The translations under genes were made by a program, and so were the position numbers. Source: Albimonas donghaensis (GTDB lineage: Bacteria; Pseudomonadota; Alphaproteobacteria; Rhodobacterales; Rhodobacteraceae). Taken from it: 64,000 nt of DNA. Numbering within the stretch: the first letter of the stretch is position 1; the number at the start of each line of letters is the position of its first letter. The notes beneath the pieces are model-generated. The model was not told the origin of the DNA and searched no databases. It worked only from the letters and a program-made list of their open reading frames with translations. Positions 10,827 through 18,992 of the stretch are shown here, one piece after another. Where the stretch lies: positions 1-64,000 of the forward strand of contig NZ_FNMZ01000010.1 of assembly GCF_900106695.1 (NCBI RefSeq), read 5' to 3'.

Positions 10827-11219
10827 ATGCCCTACGCCTATGACGACCAGAACATCTTCGCCAAGATCCTGCGCGGCGAGATCCCCTGCAAGAAGGTGCA
10901 CGAGACCGAGCGCTCGCTCGCCTTCCACGACATCAACCCGCAGGCCCCGACCCATGTGCTGGTGATCCCCAAGGGCGCCTATGTGAACTACGACCATTTC
11001 GCGCTGGAGGCCTCGGCCGAGGAGATCGTCGATTTCACCCGCTGCGTGGGCGAGGTCGCGAAGATGCTCGGCCATCCCGAGAGCGAGGGCGGGAACGGCT
11101 ACCGGATCCTGTCCAATGCCGGCCCGGACGCGCATCAGGAGGTGCCGCACCTGCACATCCACATCTTCGGGGGGGCCTTCCTGGGCCGCATGGTCTCGGT
11201 CCCCGGCCGGGCGCGCTGA
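10827..11219 (+). CDS. HIT domain-containing protein
   Basis: A 130-residue histidine-triad protein of the HinT branch, which hydrolyses nucleoside phosphoramidates and aminoacyl adenylates. The triad HLHIHIF (residues 108, 110, 112) carries the catalytic histidine at 110. The N-terminal IFAKILRGEIPCKKV and LAFHDINPQAPTH blocks are typical of HinT. It is a soluble dimer in known members. The start at 10827 is chosen over the upstream in-frame ATG at 10779 because GGAG precedes it and the family sequence begins there. It stands between the polA hairpin element and a convergent DUF1194 gene. Confidence 0.9.
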   Translation: MPYAYDDQNIFAKILRGEIPCKKVHETERSLAFHDINPQAPTHVLVIPKGAYVNYDHFALEASAEEIVDFTRCVGEVAKMLGHPESEGGNGYRILSNAGPDAHQEVPHLHIHIFGGAFLGRMVSVPGRAR

Positions 11220-11279
11220 CCCCGCCGTCCGGGATGTCCTCCCGCCCGGGTCCCGCCCCGGCCCCGCCCGGCATTTCGA

Positions 11280-12164
11280 TCAGCGGCGCGGCGCGGGTGC
11301 GAGGCCCGCGAGACGCGGCGCCTTCGGCGTCGCGGCTCGCGAGATCAGGGCGTCGGCCCGGATCTCGCGCAGCAGCTTGCGGAGAATGGCGGGAGGATAG
11401 GCCTCGAAGTCCCTGGCGGTCTCCACGAAGGCGCGGGGGCCGATGATGACCTCGGCCCGGTAATGCGCGGCAGGGGGCGGATCGGCCCCGGCGATGGCGA
11501 GACCGTTGATCGTCCAGCCCTCGGCCAGCGCGCGCAGGCGGGCGGCGGCGGGGGCGGCGCCCTCGTTGCTGGCGCCGTCGCCGGAGACGTCGATCACCTT
11601 GCGCGCGCAGTCCTCGGGGGCGGCCCGGCCGACGCCCACCGCATGATCTATGGCGTCGCCGATGGCGGTGGAGAAATGCCGCCAGGCGCGCGGCATGGCG
11701 CCCAGCGCCACGGCGAAGCCGCGCATCGAGGCGGGGCTGGAGAGCCGCGTCCAGCCCAACGCCAGATGCTGGCGCCCGGCGCCGGTCCATTGCGTGACGG
11801 CGACGGCGAGGTCCCCGTCCAGCGCGCTCACCACCTCCTGCAGATCCGGGCTGCGGAAGGCGTCGGCGAGGCCGTCGGCCTGCAGGCGCCATTCGCCCGG
11901 ATCAACGGAGCCGGAAACGTCGAGCGCCAGGACCAACGCCAGGGCGCAACCGGGTCCCGCGCTCTGCGCCTGGGCCCGCGCCGGGCCGGGGAGGCTCCAG
12001 GCGGCGACGCAGACGAGCAGCGCAAGCGCCGCGCCGCGCCCCCGACGTCGGACGCCGCGCGACGACCCGGGCGCCTGGCGGCTGCGGAGCGCCCGCGCGG
12101 CGGTGTCGATGGGGCGCCGGGCGGAGACGTCTCGGAGCGGCTCGCGCACGCGAAACCGCGGCAT
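11280..12164 (-). CDS. DUF1194 domain-containing exported protein (first of two)
   Basis: A DUF1194 protein, a von Willebrand A-like fold common in Rhodobacteraceae and of unknown function. A hydrophobic segment ending in ARAQAQ looks like a signal peptide, followed by CALALVLALDVSGSVDP, where the DxSxS pattern matches the metal-ion site of VWA domains. Further in, VIDVSGDGASNEG and ARDFEAYPPAILRKLLREI are family blocks also found in the second copy. The start is uncertain: the frame is open to 12599, with ATGs at 12233, 12227 and 12164; I use the last because only a long, low-complexity extension precedes it. Probably periplasmic. Confidence 0.75.
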   Translation of the reverse strand: MPRFRVREPLRDVSARRPIDTAARALRSRQAPGSSRGVRRRGRGAALALLVCVAAWSLPGPARAQAQSAGPGCALALVLALDVSGSVDPGEWRLQADGLADAFRSPDLQEVVSALDGDLAVAVTQWTGAGRQHLALGWTRLSSPASMRGFAVALGAMPRAWRHFSTAIGDAIDHAVGVGRAAPEDCARKVIDVSGDGASNEGAAPAAARLRALAEGWTINGLAIAGADPPPAAHYRAEVIIGPRAFVETARDFEAYPPAILRKLLREIRADALISRAATPKAPRLAGLAPAPRR

Positions 12165-12595
12165 GGGGCGAAAGCGGACGCCCGGCGACAGGCGAGCCGG
12201 GGGCGGAACGCCCCGGCGCAGGATCATCCGCATTCCCGACAGCGGCCTCCAAGCCCGCGGCGGGCGGGCGCGGCTTGGCGCAGACGCGCGCCGCCTGGGC
12301 GAGACGGGTCGGGGAGCCCCCGTCGGTCGCCGCAACGCCTCGAAGCAGGACAACAAGCCAACACGCGCGGAACGGGTGGCGGAACGGCGGAGGGAGCCCG
12401 GGGCGCCGCCGCCGCGCGGTTCGGTCGCCGGGGCGGCGGAAGGCGCCTCGGAAGAAGGCCGGATGACGGTCCATCGCGCGACAGGGGGGAGCGACGCCGA
12501 AGGGACGGGGCGCGACGGCGCGCGGCGCGCCGCGCCCGACCGACCCGGGCCGCCGAAACCGCGTGCCGGCCCGCGTCCCGCCCCGCCGCGCGGGC
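12165..12595. other. gap between the two DUF1194 genes
   Basis: 431 bases upstream of the first DUF1194 gene. The same reading frame stays open, so part of this could be an N-terminal extension of that protein, but its translation is arginine/proline-rich without motif. No other feature is visible. Confidence 0.4.
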
Positions 12596-13600
12596 TCACC
12601 CCGGGCCGTCCCGCATCAGCAGGCCGATGGCCATGGGCGGCCGGATCTCCCGCAGCAGCTTGCGCTTCATGGCGCGGGCGTAGTCTCGGTAGTCGCGCGC
12701 CACCTCCACGAAGGCGCCGGGGCCCTTGATGACCGTGGTCTCGAAATAGCGCCGCAGCTGCGGGCGGGCGATGCCGCCGACCACCAGCGCGTTCACCGTC
12801 ACGTCCTGAAGCTCGAAATTGCGATAGGCGTGCAGGGGTTCGTAGCCGTCGTTGTTGGCGCCGTCGCCCGATATGTCGAGCACCCTGCGATCGCAGACCG
12901 GCGCCTCCTTCAGCAGGCGCGCGGCGAAGCCGATGGCATGGCCCAGCGCGGTCGGGTAGTCGGCATGGCTGCGCCCGAAGCCGCGGATGCGGGCGGCGAG
13001 CGCGTCGATCTCAGCGGGGGTGTTGAGCGCGGTCCAGCCGGCGACGACCTCGTGCTGCCAGCGTCCCGACCATTCGTAGACGGCGATGGTCACGAACCCG
13101 CCGGGGGCCAGGATCGCCTCCTTCACATCCGGATCCTCCAGCGCCGAGGCGAGACCGTCGGCCTGCAGCCCGTATTCGGTCGGATCGACGGAGGAGGAGA
13201 CGTCGAGCGCCAGAGCCAGCGCCAGCGAGCACGCCGAGGCCGGGGCCGCCGCCCCCGCGCCGACGGCGAGGACCGCGCCCGCGACGGCGCAGCGCAACGC
13301 GGCGACGGGCGCGCCGGGTCGCCGGGGAGCGAGGGCGCCCGGCCGGGGGGCGCGGCGCGGGATCGGGCGAAACGGGGAAGACGGAAGGACCGCCGGGAGA
13401 ACCGCGGCGAGCCCGGCGGGGATGGCGGCGACGCGCCTTGCGTGCGGGGGTCTCTCCGCCGGCGGATCAACGGGGGCTGGATCGGCGCGATCCCCGACGC
13501 CGCGGCGCCCCGCGGCACGGCCGTTGACGAACGCGCCAGGAAGACGGAGGGCGCTCCCGCCCCCGGCGCGCGGGCTGACCGGGGCGGGCGCTGGGGCCAT
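12596..13600 (-). CDS. DUF1194 domain-containing exported protein (second of two)
   Basis: A second DUF1194 protein, paralogous to its neighbour. The signal-like segment CAVAGAVLAVGAGAAAPASA is followed by CSLALALALDVSSSVDP with the DxSxS metal site, then VYEWSGRWQHEVV, LDISGDGANNDG and ARDYRDYARAMKRKLLREI. The conserved part begins near 13235. The true start is not clear: the ATG at 13600 gives a 334-residue protein with a signal segment unusually far in (about residue 100); a TTG at 13297 would put that segment at the N-terminus. Two copies side by side suggest a gene duplication. Function unknown; the VWA-like fold suggests protein-protein contact in the periplasm. Confidence 0.72.
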   Translation of the reverse strand: MAPAPAPVSPRAGGGSALRLPGAFVNGRAAGRRGVGDRADPAPVDPPAERPPHARRVAAIPAGLAAVLPAVLPSSPFRPIPRRAPRPGALAPRRPGAPVAALRCAVAGAVLAVGAGAAAPASACSLALALALDVSSSVDPTEYGLQADGLASALEDPDVKEAILAPGGFVTIAVYEWSGRWQHEVVAGWTALNTPAEIDALAARIRGFGRSHADYPTALGHAIGFAARLLKEAPVCDRRVLDISGDGANNDGYEPLHAYRNFELQDVTVNALVVGGIARPQLRRYFETTVIKGPGAFVEVARDYRDYARAMKRKLLREIRPPMAIGLLMRDGPG

Positions 13601-13737
13601 CAGCCCCCGCGCCCGCCCCTCCGCATCCCCCGGCCCGCGTCGTCGCTCCTCCCGCCTCGCGCCGACCGGACGCGCGCGGCGCCGGGGCGAAAACCGGGAG
13701 AGGAAGGCGCGGAGGCCGGGGGGATGCGGCATGCGGA

Positions 13738-14166
13738 TCACCAGGTTCCGGTGTTCTCCATGCTCGCCCACGGCTCGGCGGGCGGCAGGGACTCGCCCAT
13801 CTGCAGAAGCTCGACCGAGATCCCGTCGGGGCTTTTCACGAAGGCCATGCGCCCGTCGCGCGGCGGACGGTTGATCACCACCCCGCCGGCCTGAAGCTTC
13901 GCGCACATGTCGTAGATATTCTCGACCGCATAGGCGAGGTGGCCGAAGTTGCGGCCGCCCTGGTAGTCCTCATCGGACCCCCAGTTGTAGGTCAGTTCCA
14001 CCGCCGCGTCCTCCTGCCCCGGGGGGGCGAGGAAAACCAACGTGAATTTCCCGGCTTCGCTGTCCACGCGGCGGACCTCCTCCAACCCCAGCAGGTCGCA
14101 GTAGAAGGCCTTTGAGGCTTCTATGTCCTTAACGCGCACCATGGTGTGGAGATATTCGATCTTCAT
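13738..14166 (-). CDS. gloA: lactoylglutathione lyase (glyoxalase I)
   Basis: Glyoxalase I converts the hemithioacetal of methylglyoxal and glutathione into S-lactoylglutathione, detoxifying methylglyoxal in the cytoplasm. The 142-residue protein is one VOC-fold chain with the four metal ligands in place: His7, Glu57, His76 and Glu119, in LHTMVRV, VELTYN, GHLAYAV and ISVELLQ. The short form without extra loops is typical of the nickel-type bacterial enzyme. An AAGGAG ribosome site precedes the ATG. It is divergent from thyX, with 235 bases between. Confidence 0.92.
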   Translation of the reverse strand: MKIEYLHTMVRVKDIEASKAFYCDLLGLEEVRRVDSEAGKFTLVFLAPPGQEDAAVELTYNWGSDEDYQGGRNFGHLAYAVENIYDMCAKLQAGGVVINRPPRDGRMAFVKSPDGISVELLQMGESLPPAEPWASMENTGTW

Positions 14167-14342
14167 CTGGGGGCTCCTTCTGCGCCCGCCGCGCCGGACG
14201 CGGGAGAGGGCGCGAAAATTCGGTCTGGCGGCGGACGCCCGCTCGGCGCCGGCCCATGGACTACACTAGCCTGCTATCGGCGCCGGTCCACCGCCCTGAC
14301 GCCGGTCGTCATGCCGCGGGCGGTTCCTCCGACAGCACGCCT

Positions 14343-14369
14343 TTGCGACGTCGGCTCATCCGGTATAAA
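14343..14369 (+). promoter_or_regulatory. candidate thyX promoter
   Basis: TTGCGA (14343-14348) and TATAAA (14364-14369) are 15 bases apart, 33 bases upstream of the thyX start. The spacing is short of the ideal 17, so this is a candidate only. Confidence 0.4.
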
Positions 14370-14401
14370 GCCGGAATGCGCTGACAAGGGAGATCGTGCG
14401 G

Positions 14402-15334
14402 ATGACGTTGAGCCCCGAACACCAGGCCGAGATCGACGCCAGCCGCGCCGCCACGCGGACCACCTTGCGGCCCGTGGCCGAGGGACTGGAGCAGCGGCTA
14501 TACGAGGCGCTGCCGGCGCTCGACCACGGCTTCGTGCGCGTGGTGGACTACATGGGCGACGACGCGGCCATCGTGCAGGCGGCCCGCGTGTCCTACGGCG
14601 CCGGCACCCGCAAGGCCCGCGACGACCGCGGCCTGATCCGCTACCTCATGCGCCACTGGCACTCGACCCCCTTCGAGATGTGCGAGATCAAGCTGCATGT
14701 GAAGCTGCCGATCTTCGTGGCCCGGCAATGGATCCGGCACCGCACCGCCAACGTCAACGAGTACTCGGCGCGCTATTCGATCCTGGACCGGGAGTTCTAC
14801 ATCCCGGCGCCGGAGCATCTGGCGGCCCAGGCGTCCAATAACCGGCAGGGCCGGGGCGACGTGCTGGAGGGGGCGGAGGCCGAGGCCGTCCTGCGCATGC
14901 TGCGCGAGGACAGCGCGCGTTGCTACGACCACTACGCCGGCATGCTGAACGAGACGGCGGACGGCTCGCCCGCCGATCCGGACAAGGCCGGGCTGGCGCG
15001 GGAGCTGGCGCGGATGAACCTGACCGCCAACGTCTACACCCAGTGGTACTGGAAGATCGACCTGCACAACCTGTTCCACTTCCTGCGGCTGCGGGCCGAT
15101 CCCCATGCGCAGTACGAGATCCGGGTCTATGCGGACATCATGTGCGAGCTGGCCAGGGCCTGGGTCCCGGCGGCCTACGAGGCGTTCGAGGAATACCGGC
15201 TGGGCTCGGTGCAGTTCTCGGCCTCGGCCATGGGCTGCCTGAAGCGGATGCTGGCCGGCGAGTCGGTGACGCAGGAGAGCTCGGGGATGAGCCCGGGCGA
15301 ATGGCGGGAGTTCCAGGCGGCGCTGGCCGACTGA
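14402..15334 (+). CDS. thyX: FAD-dependent thymidylate synthase
   Basis: ThyX makes dTMP from dUMP using methylene-tetrahydrofolate, FAD and NADPH, and replaces the ThyA enzyme in many bacteria. The 310-residue sequence carries the signature RHRx7S: Arg112-His113-Arg114, then seven residues, then Ser122, the dUMP-activating segment. The C-terminal [21 protein letters not shown] block is typical of ThyX. The ATG at 14402 is preferred to the GTG at 14396 because GGGAG (14388-14392) is 9 bases from the ATG but only 3 from the GTG. No thyA is present in the window; its absence from the genome cannot be judged here. Confidence 0.95.
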   Translation: MTLSPEHQAEIDASRAATRTTLRPVAEGLEQRLYEALPALDHGFVRVVDYMGDDAAIVQAARVSYGAGTRKARDDRGLIRYLMRHWHSTPFEMCEIKLHVKLPIFVARQWIRHRTANVNEYSARYSILDREFYIPAPEHLAAQASNNRQGRGDVLEGAEAEAVLRMLREDSARCYDHYAGMLNETADGSPADPDKAGLARELARMNLTANVYTQWYWKIDLHNLFHFLRLRADPHAQYEIRVYADIMCELARAWVPAAYEAFEEYRLGSVQFSASAMGCLKRMLAGESVTQESSGMSPGEWREFQAALAD

Positions 15335-15684
15335 CGCGCCCGCCGCCGCGCGGGCTTCGGCGGGGGGAGCCGCGCGACGACCGGATCAAGGGATGCGCCG
15401 GGGCGCCCGCGCGGCGCGGCGCCGGGGTCGCGAGCCGCGGCGTCCCGGGCGGCGCCGGCGCGATCCCGCGTCACCCGGGCGCCGGCGGCCCACCGGCCCA
15501 CCGGCTCAACGGCGCCCCGCGCGATCAGGCGGCGCCCCCACTCTCCCGTCCAAGCTCGCGCGCGCCCCGCCGCGGGGGGGCGTTCACCGCCCTCGCGACG
15601 GCGCTACGCCGCGCGGGCGCCCCGGGGCGGCCTGGCGAAACGGTCGTCGCGCGGCCTCCTCGCGCAGCGGCGCGCGCCCTCGCC
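15335..15684. other. non-coding gap, nothing recognised
   Basis: 350 bases between the convergent thyX and thioesterase genes. GC-rich without a T-tract terminator or repeat that I can support. Confidence 0.5.
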
Positions 15685-16125
15685 TCACCCTTTCGCGACC
15701 ACCAGCGTGTTGGCCGCATCGATGAGGAATTGCGGCAGCGGCTCGGGCCGACGGATCTTGCCGTCGCAATAGACATGCACGTAGCGGCATGCGGCGTTGG
15801 CCAGCTCCTCGCCCTCGGCGAACATGGCCAGCCCGTAGGTCAGCGAGGAATTGCCGATCCGATCCATCCGCATCGCCACCTCGACCCGCTGCGGCCACTT
15901 CACCTCGGCGTAGAAGGTGCATTGCGTGTCGGCGACGATGCCGATGCAGGGGCCGTCGGGAAGGATCAGCTTGGGGACCTCCATCAGCCACTCGTTCACG
16001 GCGGAATCGAAGTATTCGTAATACACGACATTGTTCATGTGCATGTACTGATCGTTGTCCCTCAGCCGCGTGGTCATCGGCACGAAGCGCGCGTAGTCGG
16101 CGCGAGAGGGGCGCGGGGCTTTCAT
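15685..16125 (-). CDS. acyl-CoA thioesterase family protein
   Basis: A 146-residue single hotdog-fold protein of the 4-hydroxybenzoyl-CoA thioesterase type (YbgC/FcbC-like). The pattern LRDNDQYMHMNNVVYYEYFD (21-40) is the family active-site helix; the Asp24 position matches the catalytic Asp of 4HBT enzymes, and the H-M-N-N step is typical. Such enzymes hydrolyse acyl-CoA thioesters; the chain specificity cannot be read here. The start at 16125 has a GAGGAAA ribosome site. A long open frame extends upstream but is spurious, since it runs through the divergent HAD gene. Confidence 0.85.
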   Translation of the reverse strand: MKAPRPSRADYARFVPMTTRLRDNDQYMHMNNVVYYEYFDSAVNEWLMEVPKLILPDGPCIGIVADTQCTFYAEVKWPQRVEVAMRMDRIGNSSLTYGLAMFAEGEELANAACRYVHVYCDGKIRRPEPLPQFLIDAANTLVVAKG

Positions 16126-16446
16126 CTGGGCGGTTTCCTCGGGTTGTCTTGCAGGGCGTCGGCCGAAGCGCGTCTGCGCGCGCTTCCGGCCATCGGGCGG
16201 GCCGGACGGGCCGGCGGGAAGAACCGCGCGGGCGACATACCCGCGGGAATGCATCCTCCAACGCCGCCCGCCCCGGGGCAAGCCCCGCAGGCCCCGCGCC
16301 CGCCGGACGCCTTGCCGCGGCGGCGCCCGCCCCGTCCCCCGCCCGCGTCCCGCACTCCATCGCCCCCGCCCGCCTTCCGTCGCCCCCCGCTCCGCGCTAT
16401 CACCTCGGACGACCCAGACGCCCCGCAGCCGCACCCGGAGCCGCCG
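16126..16446. other. divergent intergenic region, nothing recognised
   Basis: 321 bases between the divergent thioesterase and HAD genes, so it must hold both promoters. I see no convincing -10/-35 pair or operator. Confidence 0.45.
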
Positions 16447-17157
16447 ATGATCCGCGCCATCCTGTTCGACAAGGACGGAACCCTGCTCGACTTCGACGCC
16501 ACCTGGCGGGGCTTCGTGCGCGAGGTGCTGACCGATCTCGTCCCCGGCGACGGCCCCGACCGCGCCGCCCTGCGCGACCGGCTGTCGGACATTGCCGGGC
16601 TCGATCCGGTTTCCGGGCGGTTCCGGGCGGGGTCGCCGATCGTGGCGGGTTCGACGGCCGAGGTCGCGGCGATCTGGGCCGCCGAACTGCCCGGCGCCGA
16701 CGCCCGCCGCATCGAGATCGAGGCCAACCGCCGCGCCGCGGAGGCCGCGCAGGCCGGCCCCCAGCCCGCGGCCCCCGACATGGCCGGGCTGATGGCCGGG
16801 TTCCGCGCCCGCGGCCTGAAGCTGGGCATCGCCACCCATGACGCCGAGGCCCCGGCCCGCGCCCACATGGCCGCGCTGGGCATCGCCGAGGCCTTCGATT
16901 TCGTCGCCGGCTATGACAGCGGCCATGGCCTGAAGCCGGGTCCCGGCATGGTGCTGGCCTTCGCCGAGGCGGTGGGCGTTGCGCCGGGCGAAGTCGCGAT
17001 GATCGGCGACAGCATCCACGACCTCGGCGCCGGGCGCGCGGCAGGGGCGGGGCTGGTGGTCGGCGTGCTGACCGGCCCGGCCGACGCCGCGACCCTGGCC
17101 CCCGGCGCCGACCACGTCATCGCCTCGATCGCCGACCTGCCCGCCCTGCTGGGCTGA
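16447..17157 (+). CDS. HAD family hydrolase (phosphoglycolate phosphatase-like)
   Basis: A 236-residue HAD phosphatase. FDKDGTLLDF (7-16) has both catalytic aspartates, Asp8 as nucleophile and Asp10 as acid/base. Motif II is the threonine in IATHDAE near residue 119, the motif III lysine is in GLKPGPGM near 160, and motif IV is MIGDSIHDLGAGRAAG near 182. A helical cap lies between motifs I and II, as in phosphoglycolate phosphatase (Gph), but the substrate is not certain. It is divergent from the thioesterase gene. The ATG at 16447 begins directly with the conserved motif; upstream open frame is not family-like. Confidence 0.85.
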   Translation: MIRAILFDKDGTLLDFDATWRGFVREVLTDLVPGDGPDRAALRDRLSDIAGLDPVSGRFRAGSPIVAGSTAEVAAIWAAELPGADARRIEIEANRRAAEAAQAGPQPAAPDMAGLMAGFRARGLKLGIATHDAEAPARAHMAALGIAEAFDFVAGYDSGHGLKPGPGMVLAFAEAVGVAPGEVAMIGDSIHDLGAGRAAGAGLVVGVLTGPADAATLAPGADHVIASIADLPALLG

Positions 17158-18140
17158 GACCGCGGCGCGCGGAGCCCCCCTATCGCCCGCGCGAACGGCG
17201 GAGGGCGCCGCCCGCCGCGACGGAGAGGCCCCGTCCCGGTCCGCGTCGCTTAGGAGCCCGCGCCCGGCCGGCCGCCGCTCCCGCAGGGCCGGTCCACCGG
17301 ACTTGCCTTCGACCAGCCCCTGCCCCAGCCTGATCGACCCTGCCGCCCGACCGAACCGCGCCCCCGCCCTTCCGGGCCCGGTTCCGTTCAGCGCCCCCCA
17401 CGCCGCGCCGCGCGGGCGCTCCTTCCGCCACCCTCGGGCCCGACGACGCGCGGCCCCCGGCCCCGCCGCGCTCCGCCCGCAAGCTGGGCCTGACGGGGCG
17501 CGAACATGGAAAGGCCAAGGCGCTCGCCCACCGCCCCGATGACGGGATCGCGAGCCGCGACCGGGGGGAACACGTGGACAACGCCGGCCGCCTCCGGGCG
17601 CGGGCATTCGGGCGGAAGAGGCGGCCTCGAACGCCCCGTTCCGGCGATGGCGCCCCCCTGCCGGCAGGCCAAGGACATCCCCGAGACCGCCGCCGACAAG
17701 GTTCGCACCTGCGAAAAATCGTTCCCCATCTTCGACTTAGAGGCCAGGATCCTTTCGCGCCCTGATCAACGTCGCCTTCGCCGTCGCCCCGGAGGGCGAC
17801 CCGCTGACAGGCGCCCTGCGCGCCCCCCCGGCTTCCGGGCCGCCGGCACGGCCATGACGAAGATCTCGCAGGGTGGCGCCGCGTTCGGCCTCAGCCCTTC
17901 CGACTGCGCGCGCTCAACGCCCTGCGGCGGGAGGATGGCTGGGGCCTTTGGGTCCGCGAACGCCGTCCCGCGCCCGCCCCGCGCCCCCTGCCCGCAAACG
18001 CAAAACGCCGGACACGCTCCCCTGCGTCTCCGGCGCGGACGGGGCGAACCCCGCCTTCCCCCGGCCAGTCCCGGACGCCTTTCGGCGCCGGTCAGGCCAT
18101 CTGGTGTCTGCGTGCCCCGCCAGCGCGCGGCGCGGCGGGA
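17158..18140. other. 983-base gene-poor gap
   Basis: The longest stretch without a supported gene. Several frames are open, the best being a minus-strand frame from 17729 to 17388 that starts MGNDFSQVRTLSAAVSG, but its second half is arginine/glycine-rich and I recognise no family. The right end holds a minus-strand terminator (17993-18035). It may include a decayed gene, but I cannot name one. Confidence 0.4.
17993..18035 (-). terminator. rho-independent terminator of the exported Ig-like gene
   Basis: On the minus strand an 11-bp stem with one mismatch (18025-18035 with 18006-18016) is followed by TTTTGCGTTT. It lies about 105 bases past the stop of the gene at 18141. Confidence 0.6.
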
Positions 18141-18758
18141 TCAATCGGCGTTTGGCCGCGCCTCCGCCATTCCGTCGTCCGTGCCCGAAACCTCCGTCCC
18201 GGCGTCCGGCGCCAGCGATCCCAGCGCCGAGGTCAGGCCGGCCAGCGGCCGCTCGTCCGCGCGGCGCTCGGGCGCATCGCTGAACCCGCCCCGCGACGGC
18301 GTGGCCGAAACCGAGGCCAGCCACTCATGCGACGGCGCCTCCGCCAGTCTGGTCACGGGCGTGTCGGAAACGCTGGACGGCGCGGCCATGGCCGCATCCT
18401 CGCCCTCGCGCAGAAGAATGGTCAGCTCGGCGCCCCGGCAGTCGTCGCCCTGGGCGACGCAGTAGCTCAGCCGCTGGGCGCCGATGCAGCCGGCGCCGTC
18501 GTAAAGCACCTGGCCGTCGCGCCGATAGGCGACGCCGCATCCGGGGGCGGCGAGGATCAGCACGCGGTGGCCATCCTCGCGCGTTGCGCCGCGATCATTG
18601 GCCGTCACGTCGATCATGTAGGCGCCGTCGGCCGCCGCCGCGACGACATCGTCGCGCGGGTCGAAGCCAGGCCCGACGCCAAGATTTCCGAAGATTTCGC
18701 CACGCTGCGCCACTGCGCCGAGCGCGACGGTCAATACGATCCCGGTCAGGATCGTCAT
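18141..18758 (-). CDS. small exported protein with a Big_9/cadherin-like domain
   Basis: A 205-residue protein starting with a hydrophobic signal or anchor segment (MTILTGIVLTVALGAVA). Residues about 47-115 fit one bacterial Ig-like/cadherin-like repeat of the kind usually found in long tandem arrays: IDVTANDRGA, then APGCGVAYRRDGQVLYD, then SYCVAQGDDCRGAELTI. Four cysteines there could form two disulfides. The C-terminal third is rich in Ser, Ala and Asp and looks disordered. Function unknown; it is likely periplasmic or attached to the membrane. A GTG at 18788 would add ten residues but has no better ribosome site. Confidence 0.6.
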   Translation of the reverse strand: MTILTGIVLTVALGAVAQRGEIFGNLGVGPGFDPRDDVVAAAADGAYMIDVTANDRGATREDGHRVLILAAPGCGVAYRRDGQVLYDGAGCIGAQRLSYCVAQGDDCRGAELTILLREGEDAAMAAPSSVSDTPVTRLAEAPSHEWLASVSATPSRGGFSDAPERRADERPLAGLTSALGSLAPDAGTEVSGTDDGMAEARPNAD

Positions 18759-18992
18759 GAGTCTGTCGTCACCACGCACGCCAAACACTCCACACCAGGC
18801 AACACTACAACTACGCCTTGTACACGGTCCGAGGTTAACGAAGCCCCTGCCTCATGACCAGATAATTGTTCATGATTCCTTCAGAAACCGCCGGACGCGC
18901 GGCGATTGCCCTTCATGCGCGCTCCGGGTTAGGTTGAACGCGGCGCGTCGTTCGACCCTGCCGCCATACCCATATAACGCCCGGAGATTGCG

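Noticed and set aside
17388-17729. Minus-strand frame starting MGNDFSQVRTLSAAVSG as a gene
   Set aside because: No family recognised, the C-terminal half is arginine/glycine-rich, and no ribosome site is convincing; kept only as a remark on the gap.
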